Below, in pieces: positions 1 to 7,437 of a DNA stretch of 64,000 nucleotides. Within the stretch, counting starts at the first letter, position 1. Each line of letters opens with the position of its first letter. The notes below the pieces were generated by a model that worked only from the letters and a program-made list of their open reading frames with translations, searched no databases and was not told where the DNA came from. The translations under genes and the position numbers were made by a program. Source of the stretch: an uncultured Caulobacterales bacterium (GTDB lineage: Bacteria; Pseudomonadota; Alphaproteobacteria; Caulobacterales; Maricaulaceae); contig CALKXY010000002.1 in the NCBI GenBank assembly GCA_938003545.1, positions 1 to 64,000 of the forward strand, in the 5' to 3' direction.

Positions 1-523
1 GTCTTCTCACAACGGGCGACCAAGCGTACGTTGGCTTGTTCGGTGAGGGGCGGCGCTTGTCATTGGATGATGCTGGGTAACGTCAGCAGAGTTGGGTGGC
101 CTATCGCGAGCTGATTGAGCCTAGACTGTTCTGTTCGGCCGATAGTGGAAAAAAGCGTCGTCGCGAGGGTCCCTATGGGGCCGAAAACCACATTGTTATT
201 CCGGTTCCGCCGGGCCCTGAAATACCCTCGCGAACATCCCGTAAAACGGAACATTTTTCCAACGAAGACAACAGAGACTAAGAGATACAGGAAACCTCTA
301 AGAAACAGAGGCTTCCGAGGAAACGCAGAAAATGGAGTAACCCATCCATGCCTCTATGCGTCATCACATGACCTGTTCTTGTGATCCATCAGTAACCTAC
401 TTGTGGATTACAAGGTCGAGCCTTGCAGTGAAGGGGTGAGTGTGGGCTAGCGTCACCCAAGTGCGGGATTACGATGGCGGCATGTGGTTCCGTCTACTTA
501 AAACAACGAATGTAAAAAATACT

Positions 524-548
524 GGGAATTATATACTTAACTAGACAG
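524..548 (+). repeat. Left terminal inverted repeat of IS1595-family element
   Basis: GGGAATTATATACTTAACTAGACAG, matches the right end inverted. Confidence 0.93.
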
Positions 549-549
549 G

Positions 550-747
550 CTAGCGAGCTGTGACCCGAATGGTCACGCATTGGATGGGGTACTCTAAGTC
601 AACCTCAACAGAACCCCTCATATAAGAGCAAGTTACAAAGCCCTCGCGCCTATCAACGACAAGCATGTCAGGGCCACCGCTGTTTAAGGCCACTTTGTCC
701 CCGATAAAGACTCGACTCAATGTCGTTTTTTTACTTACAACGCGCAT
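550..747 (-). CDS. Small DUF2158/YodC-like protein (IS cargo)
   Basis: 65 aa with the motif GDKVALNSGGPDMLVV, typical of the DUF2158 family (G-D-V-x-L-K-S-G-G-P-x-M-T-V). Confidence 0.7.
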   Translation of the reverse strand: MRVVSKKTTLSRVFIGDKVALNSGGPDMLVVDRREGFVTCSYMRGSVEVDLEYPIQCVTIRVTAR

Positions 748-773
748 AGGGTGTGTCTTTTAGGAGTTGGAAA

Positions 774-965
774 ATGGCATTTGAATTAGGTGATGTGGTG
801 CAACTCAAGAGCGGAGGGCCTGTAATGACAGTCACCGCCCTTAGCGAAGGGACAAAAAAAATGGCTCAATGTACTTGGTTCAGTAACAATAAAGAAAGTA
901 GCGGCAACTACCCTGTTGAAGCTCTCGAAGAATTTGAAGCTGGGCCTATGGGATTCATATCCTAG
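774..965 (+). CDS. Small DUF2158/YodC-like protein (IS cargo)
   Basis: MAFELGDVVQLKSGGPVMTVTAL; RBS-like TAGGAG upstream of ATG at 774, so the 753 start in the track is probably too early. Confidence 0.8.
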   Translation: MAFELGDVVQLKSGGPVMTVTALSEGTKKMAQCTWFSNNKESSGNYPVEALEEFEAGPMGFIS

Positions 966-1152
966 ATTGCCCAGGCGAGACCTGCGTAATTGGGGGCTTT
1001 GCGTCACGGTCACCATCTCGCAACGATTGCCAGATAATAAACGGTTCACCGCCAAACATATCAATCATGTTCAACGTGTTGCGCGCCGCTTCTGGCGTGT
1101 AGCCTAGCGCGGTTATGTCCTGAAACGTGGGGTAACCGTGCTTATTGGGCAT
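955..1152 (-). CDS. Small hypothetical protein (IS cargo)
   Basis: 65-aa ORF MPNKHGYPTFQDITALGYTPEAARNTLNMIDMFGG; overlaps the end of the + strand DUF2158 gene. Confidence 0.4.
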   Translation of the reverse strand: MPNKHGYPTFQDITALGYTPEAARNTLNMIDMFGGEPFIIWQSLRDGDRDAKPPITQVSPGQSRI

Positions 1153-1414
1153 GTTAGGACCTTATCTGTGAAGAACCTGCGTCATATCGTTGATAAGAGT
1201 TCTTTTTTTGTTCTCACGTTGAGACTCAGAAGAACAAATCTGAAACACTGAAGAAGCTGATTCTATTTTATGTCGAGGAATTGGTAGGGCGCGGGATGCT
1301 CGAACATCCCGCCACCCTGACACTCACCTGCCGATACAGGAGACTGCGCAGAATGGATTCGTTAGCATTATGCACGTTCAGTAGTCAACCGTCGGCTAAT
1401 ATACGAGGCCACTC

Positions 1415-1711
1415 ATGGCTACTTACGCAATAACCTTCCGCATTTCTGATAAGGGAGACCATGCCGATAGATATCAGTCTTTTCTATCATACGTGACCAC
1501 CGCAAACAAAAGCGAAACACCTTGGGTGGAAACTACCTCATTCCTTCTAATAACCAGTGGTTTGAGCGCAAAACAACTTGCTGACTACCTGATAAATTCA
1601 AAGGTGAATCAGTATAGTGGCGACAAGTTCGCCGTGATTGATGTCGCAAACAAAACGGCGGCTCATTACGGCCTTGAATACCCTTTAGTTTTCAATTCAT
1701 TTTTTGAATGA
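1415..1711 (+). CDS. Cas2-like / SinR-family-like small protein (IS cargo)
   Basis: 98 aa; MATYAITFRIS ... DRYQSFLSYV ... PWVETTSFLLITSGLSAKQLADYL ... DKFAVIDV reads as a beta-alpha-beta-beta-alpha-beta pattern like standalone Cas2-fold proteins. Confidence 0.55.
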   Translation: MATYAITFRISDKGDHADRYQSFLSYVTTANKSETPWVETTSFLLITSGLSAKQLADYLINSKVNQYSGDKFAVIDVANKTAAHYGLEYPLVFNSFFE

Positions 1712-1822
1712 AATACTCGGTGTGAATAGCGACAGGCACGCGCATTAATCGCGCAAACTTCGTAACTATTTTCATTCTGAGCTTTTTCATAAGAACTCGC
1801 CTTCTGGCGGGTTCAACCGCCG

Positions 1823-1954
1823 TTATTTTGGTTTCTGAATCTTCTTATCAGCCGCAAAAAAGATTGCCTTGGCGATCTTCTCCGCAGGTGCGGGGATGGG
1901 CTTAACCTCGTTCTTGACGGGTCGTCCGCGTGGTTTCTTTTCGTTGTCTGACAT
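1823..1954 (-). CDS. 43-aa AT-hook-like miniprotein next to the transposase gene
   Basis: Hand translation MSDNEKKPRGRPVKNEVKPIPAPAEKIAKAIFFAADKKIQKPK*; KPRGRP core; ATG lies 9 bp after the transposase stop on the same strand. Below the length cutoff of the ORF track. Confidence 0.6.
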   Translation of the reverse strand: MSDNEKKPRGRPVKNEVKPIPAPAEKIAKAIFFAADKKIQKPK

Positions 1955-1963
1955 ACGCTAACC

Positions 1964-2929
1964 CTACTTGATTAGGTCCTGATAACGCAAGTGCTTGCCC
2001 ACAAAGCCCTTAGCCAGCAATTCCATCTGAACCATCGTGTCAAAATCGCGGACGTTATGACGGCCTGCAAACTCTGTGATGTAGCGGCTCAAATGCTTGG
2101 CGCTCATCTTGTGATACGTGCCTTTGTAACCGCGCTTTAGCGTAGCCCAAAAGCTCTCAATTCCGTTCGTGTGAGCCATGCCGCGCACATACTCGCCTAT
2201 GGAGTGGTTCACGGTGTGATGGTCGTAGTCAGCGCCTAGGTGCTTATACACCACAGCCGCGTCAGTCATGAGAACAGCATCGTCTTGGCATACGTTGGCG
2301 TAGACCATTGCGGGAGCTTGGTTCTTATGGATATGAGCGACGCGGATTCCACCGTCGCGCTCTAAAATGCCAACAACCGTCTCTTTGTTATTCCATTGCT
2401 TGCGGGCCTTACGGTCTTTCGCATGCATATTCTTGGATTTACCGCCGATATAAGTCTCATCAACCTCAACAACGCCATCCAGCTTTTCACCTTCGTCTTG
2501 ACCATCTAGCCAGCCTTGACGGATTTTCTGCGCAAGCATCCAAGCCGTCTTTTGCGTAACGCCTAAATCACGGTGCAGTTTCATGCTGCTAACGCCCTTT
2601 AGTGACGTAGACATGAGATACATTGCGATAACCCACTTCTGCATCCCGACGCGGCTGGACTGCATAACAGTGCCAGTTTGAACGCTGAAATACTTGCGGC
2701 AATCGCCACAGTGATATGGCATCGGGTTTTCACTTGGGACGGTCTTAGTCTTTAGCGAGCCACAACGCGGGCAATGACGCTCACCTGTAGGCCAGCGCAT
2801 CTCTTCCAGCCATTTACGCGCAGACGCATCATCTGGGAACATTTGAAACAACTGAATAACGCTAAGACCCTCACGGTCAGCGCGTCCCGGTGCTTGGTGA
2901 CGTTGTGTTTTGTTAGTATCGTTTTTCAT
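1964..2929 (-). CDS. IS1595 family transposase (ISXO2-like)
   Basis: Zn ribbon CPRCGS-x16-YHCGDCRKYFSVQTGT and core VVEVDETYIGGKSKNMHAKDRKARK, with C-terminal GIESFWATLKRGYKGTYHK. Confidence 0.97.
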   Translation of the reverse strand: MKNDTNKTQRHQAPGRADREGLSVIQLFQMFPDDASARKWLEEMRWPTGERHCPRCGSLKTKTVPSENPMPYHCGDCRKYFSVQTGTVMQSSRVGMQKWVIAMYLMSTSLKGVSSMKLHRDLGVTQKTAWMLAQKIRQGWLDGQDEGEKLDGVVEVDETYIGGKSKNMHAKDRKARKQWNNKETVVGILERDGGIRVAHIHKNQAPAMVYANVCQDDAVLMTDAAVVYKHLGADYDHHTVNHSIGEYVRGMAHTNGIESFWATLKRGYKGTYHKMSAKHLSRYITEFAGRHNVRDFDTMVQMELLAKGFVGKHLRYQDLIK

Positions 2930-2930
2930 G

Positions 2931-2997
2931 TCTAGTTATATCCCATAAATAGGATATTAGTCAAGAAAAATCGTCTAGTTATGTCCCGAAAGTAGGG
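2931..2997 (-). promoter_or_regulatory. Transposase promoter overlapped by two TIR-like direct repeats
   Basis: Direct repeats TCTAGTTATATCCCATAAATAGGA (2931-2954) and TCTAGTTATGTCCCGAAAGTAGGG (2974-2997). Minus strand -35 TTGACT (2959-2964), 18-bp spacer, -10 TATAAC (2935-2940). Confidence 0.6.
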
Positions 2998-2999
2998 AG

Positions 3000-3662
3000 C
3001 TAACCCGCTAGATTGCTTATCAAACCGTCCAGATTCTGCCGATACCAAAGATATTCTGATACTTGGCTGGCCTTTTCATTATCTAACCCTAACTTTCCAA
3101 CCAGGTTACTGGCCAGCATCGGAATCATAGACGGACCTAAAGTGTTTGCAGCACTCTTATCGTATATTCGATACTTAATAAAATCTCTGTCTGGTCTTTC
3201 AGCTATGTCCCGCTCAATAGTGTCGAACCCGTCTTGAGCCAACGCCATAAACTCATCCGCATCGATTTCTTTGCTGCTCAACTTTTTCTCCAAGTCCTTA
3301 AAAATAACAGCGAAGGAAGCAAAATACCTTTGGAGTTCAGCCCTATCTGTGTGGGAGCGCAAGTCTTTTGACAAATCCACAATCTCTGTGGATTTTCGTT
3401 TGTCTTCCCTAGCAGGGGTCGCGATTAAGTCCAAAACCCCGTAAAACATAAAGGTCAAAACTATCGCGACTGCTAGAGCCGCCGCCTCTGTAATTCTCTC
3501 TGCTAATGGTATCTTTGCGTAAACCAAGACTAGCCAAAAAACCGCCGTCGTCAAAATCGACTTCACGATACTGGACCTATCTGGAACAAACCCGTCCGCC
3601 GTTGAGCGCAGGGAAGTACAAAGGATCTTAAAGTAGTATTTGGGAATATATAGCATGCCCAA
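3000..3662 (-). CDS. Hypothetical membrane protein (IS cargo)
   Basis: 220 aa, two hydrophobic segments (SILTTAVFWLVLVYAKI; ALAVAIVLTFMFYGVLDLI) followed by a charged helical C-terminal region. Confidence 0.65.
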   Translation of the reverse strand: MGMLYIPKYYFKILCTSLRSTADGFVPDRSSIVKSILTTAVFWLVLVYAKIPLAERITEAAALAVAIVLTFMFYGVLDLIATPAREDKRKSTEIVDLSKDLRSHTDRAELQRYFASFAVIFKDLEKKLSSKEIDADEFMALAQDGFDTIERDIAERPDRDFIKYRIYDKSAANTLGPSMIPMLASNLVGKLGLDNEKASQVSEYLWYRQNLDGLISNLAG

Positions 3663-3736
3663 ATTCTTAGCAGGACTCCACTTAGGCGCGCAATGTATTG
3701 ATTTGATAGGGGTGGGGCGAGCAGCCCCTTTAAGGA

Positions 3737-3761
3737 CTGTCTAGTCATGTATATAATTCCC
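3737..3761 (-). repeat. Right terminal inverted repeat of IS1595-family element
   Basis: CTGTCTAGTCATGTATATAATTCCC; reverse complement matches 524-548 at 23/25. Confidence 0.93.
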
Positions 3762-3768
3762 AAAATAC

Positions 3769-3813
3769 TTTACATTTCTTACGGTCTTCCCGTATGTAAA
3801 ACATATTTTACAT
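3769..3813 (+). promoter_or_regulatory. Promoter and operators of the membrane protein/XRE operon
   Basis: TTTACA (3769-3774), 18-bp spacer, TATGTA (3793-3798). Palindrome ATGTAAAA-CATA-TTTTACAT at 3794-3813. A second similar palindrome is split by the IS. Confidence 0.6.
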
Positions 3814-3825
3814 AGAGGCAATGAT

Positions 3826-4302
3826 ATGACGCGTATTGAAGACATGAGTTCCACACAACGTCAGGCTTGGTTGGTCTTATTGGCTGATGGGGCAGTGTTT
3901 GTTTGGTTTTGGCAGAAGATGACATCTGGCCTGACTGTACGTCCCATTAATTACGACATTAGTGATTTTGGTGCGATCATTGTGGGGGTCGTTATTCTTA
4001 CAATTATCTTACATGCGGCTATTGCCGCAATCTTTGATATTATGTCGAAGTCCGAAAAGACTGCACGTGATGAGCGAGATGTAGAGATTGAACGCCGAGG
4101 TTCTCATATTGGTTACCGTATCCTACAATTTGGTATCGGTGCCGTGATCGTACTCATGTTGACCGGTGCAGGCATGGATGGAGGCTTTGAGCAGCCCATC
4201 GAATTGATCATACCCGTGCAGATAATTTTCGCACTTATGGTCGTTAGCTATATCGCTGATTTAGTCAAACATGCTGTGATGATCCATGGATATGGTCGCT
4301 AA
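3826..4302 (+). CDS. Predicted membrane protein, DUF2178-like
   Basis: 158 aa with four hydrophobic segments and a charged DERDVEIERRGSHIGYR loop; overlaps/abuts an XRE regulator. Confidence 0.7.
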   Translation: MTRIEDMSSTQRQAWLVLLADGAVFVWFWQKMTSGLTVRPINYDISDFGAIIVGVVILTIILHAAIAAIFDIMSKSEKTARDERDVEIERRGSHIGYRILQFGIGAVIVLMLTGAGMDGGFEQPIELIIPVQIIFALMVVSYIADLVKHAVMIHGYGR

Positions 4303-4303
4303 A

Positions 4304-4531
4304 ATGGGTGGTAAGAAAACCACGATTACAAATCATATCAAGCGGGTTCGATTGGCTCGCACAGATTTATCGCAGGCGGCTCTAGCTGCTCGAGTTGGTG
4401 CAACGCGACAAACGATCATTGCTGTGGAGGCGCAGAAATATGCGCCATCTCTCGAGCTTGCTTTTCGTCTTGCGCATGTTCTGGATGAGCGCATAGATAT
4501 GTTATTCGTTTTTGCGCCCGAGTGGGATTAA
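4304..4531 (+). CDS. XRE-family transcriptional regulator
   Basis: MGGKKTTITNHIKRVRLARTDLSQAALAARVGATRQTIIAVEAQKYAPSLELAFRLAHVL, a typical HTH-XRE; start ATG 4304 is more likely than 4286. Confidence 0.9.
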   Translation: MGGKKTTITNHIKRVRLARTDLSQAALAARVGATRQTIIAVEAQKYAPSLELAFRLAHVLDERIDMLFVFAPEWD

Positions 4532-4540
4532 CATGTGAGC

Positions 4541-5248
4541 TTAGCGTTTAAACGTCACCAATTGCCGAGTTTGATCATATCCCGCACTCAAAAGTTCCGA
4601 CAGATTTTCCCAATGATCGCTTGGATCAGGCAACACGCTCGCGTCTTCGCCTGGGACGGCTTTGGCGCGCATGGCTGTGCGCGTACCGCCTGGGTCGTAG
4701 ATGTTAACGCGGACTTTGGTGATGGCCGTTTCCTCGGCATAGATATTCGCCATGGCTTCGAGGCCCGCTTTGGAGATGGCATAAGCCCCCCAATAGGCGC
4801 GGTGGCTCTGGGCGACTGAACTCGTGACGGCTACGACGCGGCCTGCGTCAGAAGCGCGAAGCAGCGGGTCCATCGCACGGATGAGGCGGTAATTCGCGGT
4901 GAGATTGACGGCGATGACGCTGTCCCAATCTTTGGGCGTTGTATGCGGTAGCGGCGTAATTCCGCCGAGTTGTCCTGCATTCATAAGCAGGCCATCAAGT
5001 CGACCAAAGCGTTCGTGTAGCGCCGCGCCGAGGCGGTCAATTGCGTTGCCGTCTTTGAGGTCCATTGGCACGAGGGTGCAGTGTCCGCCACCGGCTTTGA
5101 TTTCGTCGTCGAGGTCTTCGAGGCCGCCTTGGGTTCGCGCAACTGCAACAACGTGCGCGCCACTGGCGGCTAATCGTTTCGCGGCGGCATAGCCAATGCC
5201 GCGCGAGGCCCCAGTGACGAGGATGATGCGTCCTTCATGGTCAGACAT
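4541..5248 (-). CDS. SDR family NAD(P)-dependent oxidoreductase
   Basis: TGASRGIGYA, NAG, YAISKAGLE motifs. Confidence 0.93.
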   Translation of the reverse strand: MSDHEGRIILVTGASRGIGYAAAKRLAASGAHVVAVARTQGGLEDLDDEIKAGGGHCTLVPMDLKDGNAIDRLGAALHERFGRLDGLLMNAGQLGGITPLPHTTPKDWDSVIAVNLTANYRLIRAMDPLLRASDAGRVVAVTSSVAQSHRAYWGAYAISKAGLEAMANIYAEETAITKVRVNIYDPGGTRTAMRAKAVPGEDASVLPDPSDHWENLSELLSAGYDQTRQLVTFKR

Positions 5249-5253
5249 AGAGT

Positions 5254-6720
5254 TTACGCGACTTCCACGAGGAAGGAGAGTTGATTGCCGCCGAGGAGTT
5301 TACGGTCCCGATCAATGAGTGGTGTTGGATAGCAGCCCGTGAAGCAGTGATCCGTATATTGCGGCTCATCTTCTTCGCGGAATTTTTCGCCCATGGCCCA
5401 ATAGAGGCCTTCGACAGACAGGAACCCGAGACTATCGACTTCCAACATGGACGTCATTTCTTCGAGTGAGTAATTCGCGGCGATCAATTTTTCTTTGGTC
5501 GGCATATCGATACCATAATGATCTGGGAATTTGATCGGCGGTGAGGCCGAGCGGAAGTGAACTTCCTTGGCGCCAGCCGCTTTGATCATACGAACGATCT
5601 TGGTCGAGGTTGTCCCGCGTACAATGGAATCATCGACGAGGAGGACACGTTTACCTTCGATCATTGATCGATTGGCGGAATGTTTGAGTTTCACGCCCAT
5701 ATCGCGGATTTGCTGTGTGGGTTGAATGAAGGTCCGTCCGACGTAATGGTTTCGGATGATGCCAAGCTCAAAGGGAATCCCTGTGGCTTGTGAGAAACCG
5801 AGCGCGGCGGGAACACCGCTATCGGGGACGGGGATGATGACGTCGACGTCGGCCGGTGTTTCTTCGGCGAGTCGTTGGCCCATGCGCTTGCGGACTTCAT
5901 AGACGGATTTGCCGTCAACAATGCTGTCGGGGCGTGCGAAATATACGAATTCAAAGATGCACGGGCGGGATTTTGCATTGGGGTAGGCGGTGAAGCTGCG
6001 AATGCCATCTTCGTTGATGACGACGACTTCTCCGGGTTCGACTTCGCGGATAAACTCGGCTTCGATCATATCGAAGGCGCAGGTTTCGGACGCGAGGACG
6101 TAGCTGTTGCCAATACGGCCAATCAAGAGAGGGCGAATGCCGAAGCGGTCACGCACGCCAATTAGCATGTCTTCTGTCATGCCAACGAAGGCATATCCGC
6201 CGTCAACTTGGCGGATGGCAGAGACAAGGCGGTCAATAAATTCGCCTTCCTTCGCCCGCGCGATAAGATGGATGACGACTTCTGTATCTGATGTAGATTG
6301 GAAAATTGCGCCTTTTTTTACGAGTTGTTCGCGAAGCGTATAGGCGTTTGTGATGTGGCCGTTATGGGCGAGAGCGAAGCCGCCGGTATGAAGTTCAGAG
6401 AAGAGGGGTTGAACATTGCGAAGAACGGTTTGACCTGCCGTTGAATATCGGACGTGTCCGATTGAAATGTTCCCAGGAAGGCGTTCCGATGGATCATCTC
6501 CTGTAAAGCTGTCGCCTACGAGGCCAAGGTGGCGTTCTGTTCGGAATTGTTGTCCGTCATAAGCCGCAATTCCGCAGGCTTCTTGGCCGCGATGTTGGAG
6601 CGCATGAAGGCCAAGCGCCGTGAGGGAGGCGGCATTATCAAGGCCGAAAATGCCGAAGACCCCGCATTCTTCGCGGATTTTGTCATCCTGTGGGTCGAAT
6701 TCGCAGCTTGGGTTGGTCAT
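5254..6720 (-). CDS. purF: Amidophosphoribosyltransferase
   Basis: CGVFGIFG N-terminal glutaminase; VLLVDDSIVRGTTSTKIVRMIKAAGAKEVHFRSASPP PRPP motif. Confidence 0.97.
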   Translation of the reverse strand: MTNPSCEFDPQDDKIREECGVFGIFGLDNAASLTALGLHALQHRGQEACGIAAYDGQQFRTERHLGLVGDSFTGDDPSERLPGNISIGHVRYSTAGQTVLRNVQPLFSELHTGGFALAHNGHITNAYTLREQLVKKGAIFQSTSDTEVVIHLIARAKEGEFIDRLVSAIRQVDGGYAFVGMTEDMLIGVRDRFGIRPLLIGRIGNSYVLASETCAFDMIEAEFIREVEPGEVVVINEDGIRSFTAYPNAKSRPCIFEFVYFARPDSIVDGKSVYEVRKRMGQRLAEETPADVDVIIPVPDSGVPAALGFSQATGIPFELGIIRNHYVGRTFIQPTQQIRDMGVKLKHSANRSMIEGKRVLLVDDSIVRGTTSTKIVRMIKAAGAKEVHFRSASPPIKFPDHYGIDMPTKEKLIAANYSLEEMTSMLEVDSLGFLSVEGLYWAMGEKFREEDEPQYTDHCFTGCYPTPLIDRDRKLLGGNQLSFLVEVA

Positions 6721-7418
6721 TGTCCCGACTCCAATATGTCTTCTGAAAGGCCGTCTATGTCGCCGTCTTTAATACGTTCAGCATAGGTTTTAACTTTGGC
6801 AAAGGGCAGCGCACGTAGGCCTGCTCCAATTTTATTTAGCAGTGGATAAAATGTGGAATTGGCGAGCATATCTGGAACAGGTTTTGGTTCGCTTTCCATT
6901 TGGTCGCGCATGGATTTTGGCATTTTGTTGAGGACTTCATCATAGATGCCCTGTTGGATGAGGCTTTTTTTGTATTCTTGTGCTTCTGCGGAGGCGCGGT
7001 TTCCAGCGGTGAGGAGCATAACTCCAAGTGCTGCAATGATGAGGCCGCGCGCGATGCCAAAGGCTGCGCCGAGAATACGGTCTAAAAACCCGGTTTCTTT
7101 TCCGGCGATTGTCTTGCCTATCTTCGACATGATGAGGACCATGATCAGATAAGCGATAAAGAAGACGCCCGCGAGGAGCGCGCCATCGGCCAACCAAGGC
7201 GGCGAGATAAAATCTTGCGCGGCAAAGCGAAATTGCCCCCAGACGAAAAGGGTCACGATAGCGGCGACCAAGAGGGCTGCAATGGAAATGACTTCCCGTA
7301 AGAATCCGCGAGAGGCGGCGTAAAGCATGGAGATAATGAGGATGATCAGAACAACGACGTCAAAGCCGTTGAGCTCCCAAGGGCCGATTGTAACAAATTG
7401 CATCAATTGGGCCGTCAT
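6717..7418 (-). CDS. cvpA: CvpA family protein
   Basis: Multi-TM N-terminus (FDVVVLIILIISMLYAASRGFLREVISIAALLVA); 4-nt overlap upstream of purF, the usual arrangement. Confidence 0.92.
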   Translation of the reverse strand: MTAQLMQFVTIGPWELNGFDVVVLIILIISMLYAASRGFLREVISIAALLVAAIVTLFVWGQFRFAAQDFISPPWLADGALLAGVFFIAYLIMVLIMSKIGKTIAGKETGFLDRILGAAFGIARGLIIAALGVMLLTAGNRASAEAQEYKKSLIQQGIYDEVLNKMPKSMRDQMESEPKPVPDMLANSTFYPLLNKIGAGLRALPFAKVKTYAERIKDGDIDGLSEDILESGQ

Positions 7419-7437
7419 GAGTCTGTGCCTTGCTCAG

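Larger units (their letters stand above)
524..3761. mobile_element. IS1595-family insertion element with passenger genes (3238 bp)
   Basis: Left end 524-548 GGGAATTATATACTTAACTAGACAG; reverse complement of right end 3737-3761 GGGAATTATATACATGACTAGACAG (23/25 identical). Flanked by perfect 8-bp direct repeat AAAATACT at 516-523 and 3762-3769. Contains an ISXO2/IS1595-like transposase. Confidence 0.95.

Noticed and set aside
1-515. Short overlapping ORFs at the left edge
   Set aside because: No recognisable motif and inconsistent frames; the region may hold the end of a gene outside the window.
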